Shown piece after piece: positions 12,854 through 24,580 of a stretch of 64,000 nt of DNA. Both the position numbers and the translations under genes were made by a program. How positions within the stretch are numbered: position 1 is the stretch's first letter; each line of letters starts with the position of its first letter. The stretch is from Conoideocrella luteorostrata (lineage: Eukaryota; Ascomycota; Sordariomycetes; Hypocreales; Clavicipitaceae). The DNA lies in assembly GCA_032433595.1 (NCBI GenBank), contig JASWJB010000016.1, positions 186,001 to 250,000 of the forward strand, read 5' to 3'. A model generated the notes under the pieces. It saw nothing but the letters and a program-made list of their open reading frames with translations, did not search any database and had not been told where the DNA came from.

Positions 12854-14062
12854 TCAAATCCTAGGCGTTGTGCCCGGCACATGCCTCCTGCTACCATTAG
12901 GCTTGGCAGCTTCCTTCATCAGAGCGCCGACCGAGGTGGTGCGGTTATCATGATGTGGACCACTGCCACTATTGGCGGTTTCCGCGGTGTATGCATCCGC
13001 AAACACATCGATTCTTTCACTGCCTCGCTCTGGTTGGGCGGTTTGCGAGTAACGATTGGTCTTCATGTCCCGGATAGCTGGCACTCTGGCCCCGGCGACT
13101 TTGCCTGTGCGAGCATGGAAATCATCGTTGGATGCTGTTGAGAACCGTGCAATGGCGGGCGAGTGACCAGGTAAGTACGGCGAAGGTGAACCGAAACGGT
13201 TCGGTATTGATAGATTGGATTTGCGGTGCATTGTCCGTTCGTCGCGAGCAGCAATGGTGCTCGCCATCGAGTGCCGGATGGACGAGAAGGTGGAAGGAGA
13301 CCTGCGACCGAAATCTGTCCGGATCGTCTCTTCGTTCGGGATGGGCGCAGAAATTTCCTTTCCGTGTAACCCTTTGCTGCTGGACACACTGCCGGCATAT
13401 GATGATGATGATGATGATGCAGGTCCGTCCCTCCTGCGACCTCTAAGATAAAAGAAGATGAGCGCCGACAAGAGCATCAACACGAGTATGCCCCCCACAA
13501 CGCCACCAATGATGGACATCTTTTCCGGACCTACAGATGAGCCCTGGTCCTGACTCCCCTCCGCCGAGGCAGTGGCCGATGCCTGCTGTGAATCTGTCGC
13601 TTTCTGCACAGCTGTTGACGTAGTTGTTGTCGGAGGGGTATAACCCTCTGGCAACCGGGACTGATCTGCGTCTTTGGTGCACATCTTCCCATCGTCGGCA
13701 CATGAGTATCCAAACGGACAGCACATGGTGTTTTTTGCGCATTTCGGAAGGGTTGAGTTCAGCGCCAAGGTCTTGATCGGGGACTTCATGCTCGTAGTGG
13801 GATCTTGCGCGTTGACGTCACAGGTAATAGGCAGAATTGCACTGCATGATTTGTCCTTGGGGCAGCACATGACCGTCGAGCCGCCAGACAAAGAGATGCA
13901 TATGCTGTCCTTGGCACAGCAAAACGCATCAGACAAGCCTTGAGAAGCGCAAGACTGGAGGCCCTCGGCGGTGCACTTATCATTACGCAGAAAGATGGCC
14001 GGCGAAGCCGATGCCACGCCGGCGAGCAGGAGCAGGCGAAGCGGAATAGGCAACCTGGCCAT
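12854..14062 (-). CDS. Cys-rich type I single-pass membrane protein
   Basis: Single exon, 402 residues. Residues 1-19 form a signal peptide (basic start, then LRLLLLAGVASA). Residues about 28-130 are rich in paired cysteines (for example AFCCAKDSIC, VMCCPKDKSC, TMCCPFGYSC), giving a disulfide-bonded extracellular domain. A Thr/Ser-rich stalk at about 143-180 is likely O-glycosylated. One membrane segment follows at about 183-207 (IIGGVVGGILVLMLLSALIFFYL), with RGRRR as the cytoplasmic stop-transfer signal. The tail is Ser-rich and disordered, with a poly-Ser run encoded by a trinucleotide repeat. The architecture resembles fungal cell-surface sensors (signal peptide, Ser/Thr stalk, one membrane segment, long cytoplasmic tail), but no named family is assigned. 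The start at 14062 is the only ATG that gives the signal peptide. Confidence 0.85.
   Translation of the reverse strand: MARLPIPLRLLLLAGVASASPAIFLRNDKCTAEGLQSCASQGLSDAFCCAKDSICISLSGGSTVMCCPKDKSCSAILPITCDVNAQDPTTSMKSPIKTLALNSTLPKCAKNTMCCPFGYSCADDGKMCTKDADQSRLPEGYTPPTTTTSTAVQKATDSQQASATASAEGSQDQGSSVGPEKMSIIGGVVGGILVLMLLSALIFFYLRGRRRDGPASSSSSSYAGSVSSSKGLHGKEISAPIPNEETIRTDFGRRSPSTFSSIRHSMASTIAARDERTMHRKSNLSIPNRFGSPSPYLPGHSPAIARFSTASNDDFHARTGKVAGARVPAIRDMKTNRYSQTAQPERGSERIDVFADAYTAETANSGSGPHHDNRTTSVGALMKEAAKPNGSRRHVPGTTPRI
13398..13417. repeat. trinucleotide repeat encoding poly-Ser
   Basis: A GAT/ATC trinucleotide run inside the membrane-protein gene. On the minus strand it encodes the Ser run just after the membrane segment. 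It may vary in length between strains. Confidence 0.8.
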
Positions 14063-14429
14063 ATTCGAAATTGCTGGAGGCTTGAGGAGACTTGAGGAGG
14101 CTTCGGGAGTCTTCAGGAGTCTTTAGGAGTCTTTCCAGGAAAGTGTTGGAATCTGTTCGGTGCACGTAAAGTGTGGTGTTACAAAGAAGTATGGCCGTGG
14201 TCGTACCAAAAAAATGATATCCGTCAAAAGAAAGTAAAAGTGGAAATAAAACCAGTGAATGTACTGCACAACGGCTTTTGTATCCAGTGAACCGAGCTTG
14301 CAGGAAAGGGCGTTTCGATATATGAACAGATCGGGAACAGCAAAAGCTCGCTTCTTCCCGGGGTGAGTGGAAGAGCCTTGTGAATCACAGTACGCAGTAT
14401 GTTCGCAAGTGTAGAAGACAATGAGGAAT

Positions 14430-14451
14430 GAGAGAGAGAGAGAGAGAGAGA
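14430..14451. repeat. GA dinucleotide microsatellite
   Basis: An uninterrupted AG/GA run of about 20 bp, some 370 bp upstream of the minus-strand membrane-protein gene. Confidence 0.85.
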
Positions 14452-15675
14452 AAGAGTTCAAAATGGCCAGACGAGAAGGCTTCACAAGCGAAGTCAAGGT
14501 CACTGACGAGGTCAAAACAGCTATAAGCAGCTGGGCTGTCGTCCCTTGCAATTTCTTCCCTTGCCGCCGGCTGCCGCAATACGACGTCAACGGCTTCTCG
14601 GTTCCGGACATGGCGTCGGCTGACGGGCATAGAGTCGCGATCAGAAACATGGCGCTTTTCATCCCCGTCGACTCTCGGGCTCTGGAGGCCTCGATAGCCA
14701 CCCAGTGGCGACTCAATGACGCGCCATTACCGGAAAACGAGGAAAGCAGAGCCCAGCGTCAGCGGGAGACGCTGGTGTCACTTGGGCATGGCGCAATGGG
14801 CAAGGCTGCAACATCAGAGGCAGCCGGTGGCCGAGTTACAGGCTGGGAGGCGACGATATCAACCCATAGGCTTGGGTGTACGATGAAACGCCGAAGCAAA
14901 AGAAGCTCCTGGCTGAGAGGGTCTGGATTCATCAAGAGCCCCAAGTTGTCATGAAAACGAGTGGATGGAGAGCGCTTGGAAGAGAAGACCCGAGGTGGCA
15001 GTGTCAGAGTAGACGCGCCGGGCAGGAGCGTGTGAGTTGATTGGCCAGAAGGGCGGGTAGGGTAGCGGCTATGGGGAGGACGGTGGGGCTCATTCGCTGC
15101 GGGCGCTTGCCGGTGCGGCGCTGTGGGGCGCGGGTTATGCTGTGATTGCGCAGAACACCGTTACGTACGGAGCAAGGGACATACTCCGTACTCTGCATCA
15201 GCCTGTCCGCTAGTTAGTTATTCACCAACGTCGTCCTTTCTTGGGAGCGCTCCGTGCACGACGCAGCATGATCTCCCGCGGAAACATAGTCTAGCTAGCT
15301 AGCCTATACGTTCGCATCGTCGATTTGTGTCTCAGGACGGCAGTCAAACCAACATGCATGCGCATATCATCGATGCCGCTCTCCCTGCTCCTCTCCCATC
15401 TCCCTGATGCCGGCACAGCTGGTCCGTGACACACAGTGCTCTAATTGAGACCGCCGCTCCATGTAATTGCCTGACTATCCTCCGTGAGCCGCACGATGAC
15501 GCACCTTGTGATGGCTTTTACACGACGGCGCGTGCCGTTTTGAGGAAGGTGTGACTATGACCGGCGGCCATCTCGGCCACGGTCAAACGAATACGGAGTA
15601 CGTGTCCAGCCTTTGACGTCCGACTAGCTACGTCTCTCGCCGTCCGCCGTTAGCCGTGCCGTGCCGTGCTGTGCT

Positions 15676-15725
15676 CCAAGGTCCAACCAAGGTCCAAAGT
15701 CCAAAATCCAAGGTCCAAGGTCCAG
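15676..15725. repeat. degenerate AAGGTCC tandem repeat
   Basis: The string AAGGTCCA and close variants (AAAGTCCA, AAAATCCA) recur about six times in 50 bp. This simple repeat lies in non-coding DNA. Confidence 0.75.
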
Positions 15726-18054
15726 CGCCCAGTGCACCCAACGCCCGAGGTCCAGGTCTTGAACAGCCAAGACGAGACCAACCTGCAACGCCTGTTGTCC
15801 CGTGACCCAGCTGCAGGGTCTCTCTGCCAGGCTAGCTTGGTTGGACAGTACGGCGTACAGATCTGGCGCTCGCCCAGCCACTCGCCTCACCACGCATCAC
15901 GCATCACGCATCGCCACCCAGCCCAGCCCAGCTGCCCAAATCGCCTCAGGAACGCCATGCAGCTGCCCTGTTTTTTCGAGGCTGGCAGCGATTGATTTTA
16001 CGGCACCCGCGTCACGCGATGGTCCTCGCTCCCCCGACCCTGCGGCCCTGCAAGCTCGAGCTCATTGTCCGTTGTCTGTCTACCCAGCAGCTACGGAGTC
16101 CCTTGTTCGTGGCCCTTGCCCCTGCCCCCCCATCCACGGCGATATGGCACCATGGCCATCCTGCTCTGTGGTTGGGCCGCACCGCCACTCCCTCTTTGCA
16201 CTACTGCAATCAACAGTCCGGCTCGACCCTACTCATGATTTTGATTGATCGGGACACTAAGAGCCCATTTCCCAATTGTAATTTACATTGTGCTCCGCAT
16301 AGCTGTCTCCTTCTCCCAACATGCAACAATACTAGTATCAAATCAATCCGCCGCCTCGCCATCCCATCGTACGTCCACACCCCCCCCTTCCCCCAGCATC
16401 TCCTGCGGACAGTTCTTGGGCACTGTCTGGGCACGACGCAGCAATTGGCTACTTGTCTCTTATTAGCATGTACTCAGTAATGCAGCTGGCGTGTTTTCCC
16501 CCCATGGCAATCACGCACCGGCACGGTGACTTATTTTGATGAGTTTCTCACCTACCGAGGTAGCGCATCCCGTGATGCCGTGCTCATCCTTCATGGCCGC
16601 CACTGAGCTTATCCCAACAGCTTACCGAAGTTGCCGCAGGCAAGCCAAATCATCTAGCTAGCTAGTTACTTAGCTACTCCGCACATTCAGTCCCCTCCAT
16701 GTCTGTGACTCTTTCGCAGGTCACGTTCGCGTCTGCCCGCCCGGCGCATTCTCAGTACTAACATAGTTAGTCAATCGCTCTTTGACTTGCCAAACAGGAT
16801 GAACCTCCATCTGCGGCAACATACCGTGATCATCACTCGGTCAATGGGTCAGTGTGCTCGACTAATCATTCCATACACCCGCCCGTACATACCCTTTTGA
16901 AGTCTGAATCCGCCCAACATGCGGAGTGTAGCAATAAGGGAGTGGATAGGCAATGGAGTAGTGTATACAGTCAAACACCGAAGCTATCCGGAGCTATTCA
17001 GTTCGTAATTTTTTTTGAGTTGTGGGCCGTCTCCGTAGTCTCCGACTGCCGTTCACGTCACTAGCATCATAATAGACTTCCCGTCAGCCATATCTGGCTG
17101 AACCCTTCTTTTCAAGGGAGCCGAAGGTAGAAGGGTCGCTCAGCCGAACCTGTCTCGCCAATGGGCACGTCGCAACGCATTTCGGATTCACATCATGATG
17201 CGCAGTGTACTGTAGTGTGTTTTGTGAGGGTATTTTTATTGACTGCTATCTAGAGGTAGTTTCTTCTACCTTGACCAGCCTTTGCTCATATACAAGGCGG
17301 TTTCTTGCCCGCTCACCAGGCTCGGTTCCTGTTCCTGTTCCTGTCTGATGCTTGCGCCATCATGAACAGCGCAAACTCAGCCCTGTGCATCATTGTAGCA
17401 AAAAGGGTGAAAGGAAGGAGCCATATCCTCCATAATCGGCCTGCAGCTTAACACGCCGCCCGTGGAACAACTGACAGTAACAAGGAAAAGCGAGAAAATG
17501 CATCATTCGTGGCGCCATGATCCCAGATCAAATCCCAACATCATCAAATCGTCACCTCTCACACCTTCCGTCTGGTTCCCGTCCGCCTCCCTTCCAATAA
17601 ATAAAGCTGTTCCAAGTGTTGAAGAAGGCTTTCATTGCTTCTCTCTTTGAATATGAAATGTTGATCCCCATAAGCCTCGCGGCTTTATCTATATGAATTC
17701 CCATGCCAGTCGGGTATATTGCATAAAAAAAAAGATAAAAAAAAAGTGGAAAGCACTCTGGCTTCCCAAATCAATAAGGCGAATTAATGAAGAAAGATGA
17801 AAAATAACAAGAAAAGTAAAAAGAATGGTCGTCTGTGGCAATCAATGCTCAGGCCAGCAGACCGAAAGAGGTGGCATAGCGCGCCCGTCACCTACATGCC
17901 AAGATTTGGTCTGCGTTCTTGGTCAAAAAGCCCGTTCCGACATCAAGAGAAGGTACAAACAAGAAGTGAGAGAGAGCAGAAAATTTGTCTCTCAGAAGGA
18001 GGCTCCATTGCGCAAAAAGGTTTGGAATGAATAACCAGGCAGACAGTGTCTTCT

Positions 18055-20272
18055 TTATATCAACAGGAAGTCCCATCCCTTGGTTCGCATAACATCCCGC
18101 CAGCTGATATAAGGGTGAAAAACGTCTGATACCGAAGATCCTGGAGTGGGCACTTGGGTCAGATTGTCGGCTTGCATCCAAACTTCCCGGAGGACAGTCA
18201 CCATGCGCCCAAACGCACCGCACATGGCGGCGTCTCCAAGCTGGGCGATGCGATCATCGAAGAGGGTCCGGAAGTTGCTACCAGGCAAACTCGCAGATCC
18301 ACCGACGAGATAAACCCAGACAAGACTGCGATCGTAGCCGTTTTGCCCTGATGGGATGAATTGGAGAACATTGGTGAGCTTTGCAACCAGTCCCTGAGGG
18401 GAGGTCTGGCTGAGGGAGAAGCCAGGAATCAGGCTGCAGAGATAGATCCGCGCGGCGATTCTGAACGCAGTTGTGATGTTCCTGCAAAGCTGCTTAGGTG
18501 ACAAGGTGCCGTTGCCATTATATGGCATCTTGGGATCTACTTCACCGACTTCAGTGAAAGTGAGCTGTTCGCCCAAGGCAGCGACGTGCTGGCAGAGGGT
18601 GTAGTCATCCATGCCATCCCCCTTCAACGAGTCCAGGCAGGCAATCTCAGAAATGAGATACATGACACGGTCCTCGCAGCCCATGAGTTCACGAAGACCC
18701 AGCTGAGAGTTAACCGGCGACAAGTGCTTTTCTCGGTAGGTGTGGGCAAAAGTTGGAGAGGTGCCTCGCATGGTGGCGCCGAGAATGTCAATCCAGCCTG
18801 TCAGCGTCATGTTGAATGGAGTCGGTCCAACCTGGCCAGCAGGATTGGACACAACACGGGGCAGGTCAAGTTTCTGCACGAGGCTGATAGCGGCTTGGAA
18901 GTGTTGGTGCCAGGCAATATCCAGTAAGGCATCATCAAAGCGACCGACGATGCACTGGAAGAAGATGAGGCCAAGGGTGGCTTCCAGGATCTGCTGATGG
19001 TTTTCGTCACGCTTCAAGGACTCGCAAAGCGAAAAAATCGTGGCATAGCGGTGCTTCATAATGTCTCCATCAATCTCGTCAGCCGGCAGGTTGGCATGGG
19101 TCTTGAGATGCTGAGCCGCAATGCTAAGACAACAGTGGAGATAGACGCTGTTGGACTGCAGCGCGGGGAGGATCAGATCGGAACCAACCGAGCCATGTTG
19201 GTTGGACTCGAGGATAGGGAAGATGATCGGGAGGACGTTATGAACAAAGTGGTCCAGCAAACGTTGGTCATTCTCCTCGAGCTCAATTCGCACCTGCCTT
19301 GAGCTGTTATGAGGGCCATGCGCAAAGTCGAAAAAGTGGACGTCCAGTGCTTCTTCAGACAGCGACTGTCGACGCTCCTCGTGGACATGTTCGGTCCATC
19401 CATTCTCGAATTGGGTGGACGGAAGAACTGTGCCGGGAGGTGGAGGTGTCTGGTAAGTACTGAACGTGGCGACGTGCGATTCTTTCAGTGTGGGAATATC
19501 GTTGACAAACATCTGTCGCTCCGTTTTGACATCAACTTCGTACGGTGAGTATCCGGTGAACATGTAATCCGGGTGCAACTGGGTGTTGTAAACACCAAAC
19601 TCGGCAACATTGGGTGGACTGTTGAAATTGAAGCCACCGGAGTAATGAGAGTCTATGGAGGCAGACCTCGTGCGATCCATGGGATCTGAGTAGTATGTGG
19701 CTGGCGTAGGAAGTGAGTGCGACAAGCCTGGGGGAGGGCTGACCGATGTCTGAACAGAGTTGGACGTCTTCTCTGCCAACTTCTTGCGCTTGATGATGTT
19801 CTTGATGTCTTCCTTGTGCTTCCGTCGGGCATCATTGTTGCTCCACCACATAGGTCGCTTGTATTCGCATTGCAGTCCAAGGTGTTTGCAAGCCGTGCAT
19901 GCGGGAGTTCCCTCATCGCACTTCTTTCGCCTTAATCTGCAAGTGTAGCAGCCTGGGAAAACAGTGTTGTTAGCAAAAAGTAAAATTTAAACCCCGATTC
20001 CGGTTTGAGGGGAATAATTGAGCGAGATAAATGGCAGCTTCGAAGAAATCAAAGGAGAGCAGATCAGGGAGCTCCTTCCTCGTTCACTCTCTCAGCTATG
20101 TGTAAGTGCCCCAGGTGGGTACAGTCGGGGAAAGAACGCAGGTGTTCGTGTAAGTGGCACGGCGGAGTTCATTACCTGTTCTTGACCTGCGGTGCATTTG
20201 TGATTTCACTTTTGAGTTTCCATTGCTGGGCTTTGAGGCCAGTTTAGCCTTTGGAGTTTGCGCAACAGCCAT
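18055..20272 (-). CDS. Zn(II)2Cys6 transcription factor (fungal_trans_2 type)
   Basis: Two exons on the minus strand: 20176-20272 and 18055-19952, with a 223-bp intron (GTAATG donor, CCCAG acceptor) just before the zinc cluster. It encodes 664 residues. The DNA-binding cluster is complete only when the exons are joined: Cys34, 37, 44, 51, 54 and 61 with spacing C-x2-C-x6-C-x6-C-x2-C-x6-C and basic residues RLRRKK between. A basic linker follows (DARRKHKEDIKNIIKRKK), then a Ser/Pro-rich stretch, and from about residue 240 a helical region starting LLDHFVHNVLPIIFPIL. That region fits the fungal-specific regulatory domain PF11951 (fungal_trans_2). Role: nuclear activator or repressor of unknown targets. 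An upstream in-frame ATG near 20332 would add about 20 residues; the start at 20272 is preferred but not certain. Confidence 0.88.
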
Positions 20273-23200
20273 TTTCGCAGTGCTTCCGGGTGCTGCCTTT
20301 GCGCAATTGCGATGATCGGGGGGCGAGGATGGCATTTGTACGGACAAGCTCGATGTTGTGAGCAAAGCTGCAAGAGCGAGAGTGGCAGGGGTGGGGTGCG
20401 CCGAGAGAAGAGGGGGGGTGGAGTCAGTGAGGGCGCGGAGAGCAGCTACCCTGCGGGAGGGGTGCGTGGTACCGTGTGAGTGACGGCGCTGCACGGTGGC
20501 TTGGGTGCGGCGAACCAAGAAGCGGCACGGACGGACAGACAGACGGGCACCACACGAGTCGAGAGGTGCCAAAAGGTCCAGGCTGTCTGGGTCCAGGGTT
20601 CCTCCGAGTCCAAAGTTTCCCCAACGACGATCCGATTGTCGAGGCGAGCCTGCTCGGTGCTGTTTCCTGGGTGGCTGGACCGTGTGTGGTCTCGAAATTA
20701 TCTAATTATTTGTCCTTTTGCCTTGGACAGGCTGGTATCGTTTTGTGAGTGGTCAACACGTTGCGGTCGACCTGTCGTATCAGCAAGCGTGTTGGACTCT
20801 GCGTTATTTTCTTTGTAATTTTGTTTCGTGAATGGTTGCAAATAGTCCAGAAGGTACTGATTTTGATTCTCCTGTCCCGTCTAATGAATGACTGGTTCGA
20901 AGCAAGGCCAGCTTGCGGTGACTGAAATGTTGAGGTAGTGCAAGAGATGAATATGGTATTAGTGTTTTGGGGGAGGGAATATTAGAGGATGCACCCGACC
21001 AGGGGTGGAGGGAATAAGAGGAAAAAGAGGGTTAAATGAAAGAAGCCTTTTGGCAACACTTGGAACTTGTCGCCGCCGTTTACACACGAAAGAAAAGAGG
21101 GTTAAATTCGAATTGATTGAAGGACGACGAGGACTTATATCATGGCCGCCATTCTCGCGGCCCGTCGACGTGTTGGCCAAAATAGCGACCAAATGAGTGA
21201 GTGCATTTGCCCACTCGTGCTGCTCGTTCACGTTTCTATTTTTGAACCACACGCTAGTATGCAGTCACTGTACGCAAATATCAGAGCCTGCGCTTAGACA
21301 CACCAATAGGATGCCGCCATTCAATGGGCCCGCTCATCGACGGCTGCTGCTCACAGGCAATACGCTCTATCGAGACCAGGGATGCCGTCTTCAAAGAGGA
21401 AAGTCACGCATGCTGTAGCTAGCAATGTCACCCACACTCTCTTATCCAGCCCATGCACGAGTCTGTCCCTTTCCGCCCTCGTTCCTTGTCCTCCCAGCCG
21501 CAACTCTACATGTGTTCTTCTGCTGTTGTGCTAGCAACTGCGTAGCGTAGCCCGCAAAAGTACTCGATCGTACTCCGTACGGATATCCGCATCCCCCCCT
21601 CCCCTGGTGGGCTTCTTTCCTAGCATGCGCGTGCAATCGGAGCCGAATGGACACAGATCCAATGTAGCCGGTTGGTTTGTCTGCTGGCTCTGCGTTTGGC
21701 CCGGCCGGAACTTTTTTTTTATTTTGTTTTTTAATTGATGTTCACCAGCTCTTTTACGGAGTACATACTCTCCTTTTTGGGAAGAGCGCCTCGTTTAGCA
21801 CCGCAGAACCAAGCGACAACATGGTGGGCCACACAGCCTTTATTTCCTCCCTTTCATCGGGCGGCGATCAAGACGAGCCAAACAGAGCTCGCACAAAAGT
21901 GAGTGGCTTTTGCATGCAGCACACAGAGGGAAGAGGGGGGGAATGCGAGAGAGGGAGAAACCAGCAGCTCTTACAGAACGAGTTGCAGGTTTTCGTGGCA
22001 TTCGGGCCTCTCCAAGAAGTGATGACCGTTGTGCGTCAATAATATTGTTACACGTGCAGGTAGTGATAGACCATGCGTCTGCAAGCTCTGAGACAGGGAC
22101 GACAAAATAGCCGTCTGCATTGCATATCTGCAAGCTCCGCACCGAGCTGCCTAGTCACCATCCACTTAGAACTCTATTGGATAAACCACAGTGCAAGAGT
22201 TGTCTGCATCCTCACCAATACGGAAATCCGAACATGTAGCTTGGTCGATCTATACCTAAAGCCCGAAGTACAGTGGAGTCATCACATTCAAATGCAGTAA
22301 ATTCGTATGATGTCTCGGGATCCGGACCAGGGTTGAGGGGCGAGCCTACGAATGACCTGCGAGGCCATGCGGCCACAACCTTGCCTAACGTGACGACAAT
22401 TTCCCACACTGAGCGCCTGAAAAAGTCCTCCCAGCGTGACTAACTGACACTGACATTGGCAATGTGACAGTACTGAGTCTACTAGTACGTGGCGTAGACC
22501 ACGGCGAAGATCGTCAATGTATTCCGCCGAAATGACCTCCATGCGAGCCGAAGATTTCGATCTTCTAGCTATAGTACAGCACTAGGGAGAGGGATTGGCC
22601 CAAAAACGATCTCGTGACATTTGTTAGCGGTGAGAGAGATAGCCTATGGAAAATAGTGTTTCGTACAGAGCACTCGATCCAAGCCGGCTAGGCAGTGCGA
22701 TTGACAGTGGGTGACGAGGCAACAACGTCTCGGGCACGGTGTGGAGTGCAAGCATGCATATAAAAATATGGAAAGACATGATCTGCGGCTTTTTACTCGG
22801 GAAGCTTTGACGGAGTTTATTGAATAATGCGAAAGTTGGGAAGGATGACGGATACCCTACTGTAATGGTCGCCGAACAATAAACATTCCACGGTTTTTGT
22901 CTAGCAATGTGGGGGGGGAAGCAAACAACACCCTTAGGAATATTGACAAATATCAACCTTGGAAGCTCAAGCAACCTATCTATCGACCAGGGTTCATTTA
23001 CCAGGGGAACCACCTCTCAACAGCCGGGACAAAAGTGAACTGGGCAAGCACGAGGGAACCTGCACCTTGTTGTGTAACAGTCAGTGGAGGGAAGAGTAAC
23101 CCCCCCCCAATCCCTCTCCACATCGTTTCCAGCAAATGTGTTGAGCGAGGAGAGCAGAGTCGCATTCGTGGCGGCATGGTTTAGTGACTTAGGAGGATAG

Positions 23201-24562
23201 TGTGCATTGGCGCCGTCGTTGAAATGCCGTACGTGGACGATGATTCGCCAATTTCGTGTGACGAGACGTTGGCTTGTGCAGAAGCGGCAGGGGCCGCGGG
23301 ACCAACCGATTATAGTCCTCGGGGCTAGCAGGGATCTGGCGTTAGCCGAGAAGGCCGTTGACGACCAAGATTGGTTATTCTCTGCATGACGCTAGTCAGG
23401 GATAGTGGGCCATGTTCGACCAATGAGGCTGACGTATCGTCGTGCTAACGCCAGCCGTGTCTCCACTGTCGACCATGTGCGTTCAGTGCCCGACGCCGAG
23501 CTTGCAGAGCTGTTCGGCTGAAATTTGCTCCGCGCTGCCATGTCGACAACAAAAATAGGTTGCAGTTCACCACTCCGTAGTTATGGGCTCAGCTTCATTC
23601 GTTGTGGTGCGTTCCTCCCTTCTGCTTCTTACAGAGTGGAACCTTGAGCGCCAGAGCGCTTGTCGAAACGTGAGATCTACTCCAGCCGCAAGATAACCAC
23701 TCCGTAGACAAGGTGCACATGCAAGTCAAATCTACGGCTAAATTAGCCCCTCTTTGGTCTCTTATCTGGGCTAAATTTGGACTCTGGCTTATATTATAAT
23801 GACCTTGTCCGGCGCTTAAAAGATTGCCGACACTGTTTGTGATCTCATGTTGATGCCCCATCAACGCTAACAGGTCCTCCTTCGTGCTGCTATTTTTAAT
23901 TTAGTCCAGATTAGCCAAAGCACTCTTGCATAATTTGGCATGATTTCACATCTGATGCAACATCTACTGCATACGGAGTACACCAAGCAAATATGGCGAG
24001 GTATACTCTGTTGACGGGCAAAAAAGTTAAGACGAGTAGCATTTTTCGCCACAAAGTAAGACAGTCGAAGCGCGCGCCTATGATCAACGTGGACTGACAA
24101 GGGCGAGGTTTCCTTATCACACTGGATGCACGCAGTAGTGAATGCAGCGCGATCCAGGCTGAGGGTTTGAACATGGAGTATTTCGCAGCCGGTTAGAAGT
24201 GCTAGTACGGAGTAGTATGTTTAAATTGACTGCGTAGCCCAGTCGATTCACCAACAAACGCTCTTACAAACATTTTCAATCAAGCTTAATCAGTTCCACG
24301 GCCACCTACATTATCGATATCGATGACGGAGCCATACTAGGTTCTTCGACGATCTGAACCACGCTTCGTCTATGTGGGATCCTCACCGTCGTGAACAAGC
24401 ACTCGCGGAATTCCACAAGAGTTTGTTGTGATGGTTCTGGAGTGTAATACAGACAACGCTCTAAACAGTGACACGCACTAAGGTTCTGGCAAAAGCAATA
24501 TGTGAACCGTTGCTTTTTGAACTCCCTTGGTATTCGGCTGCACATGTAAATATCGATGCACA

Positions 24563-24580
24563 GTACTCCGTACGGAGTAC
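24563..24580. repeat. perfect 18-bp palindrome of the GTACTCCGTAC family
   Basis: GTACTCCG followed by its exact reverse complement with a central TA overlap. It is the longest perfect head-to-head form of the motif that I found in the window. Confidence 0.85.

Larger units (their letters stand above)
14063..18054. other. intergenic region with simple repeats
   Basis: Several open frames of 100-200 codons occur on both strands (14123-14954, 15666-16480), but none shows a domain, a convincing start or an intron structure. The region contains a GA dinucleotide run (about 14430-14451) and a degenerate AAGGTCC repeat (about 15676-15725). The last few hundred bases are the 3' flank of the minus-strand transcription factor gene. 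Confidence 0.5.

Noticed and set aside
14421..14954. 177-codon plus-strand frame starting in a GA microsatellite
   Set aside because: The first residues are encoded by the microsatellite and the rest has no family signature. It lies in the promoter side of the minus-strand membrane-protein gene.
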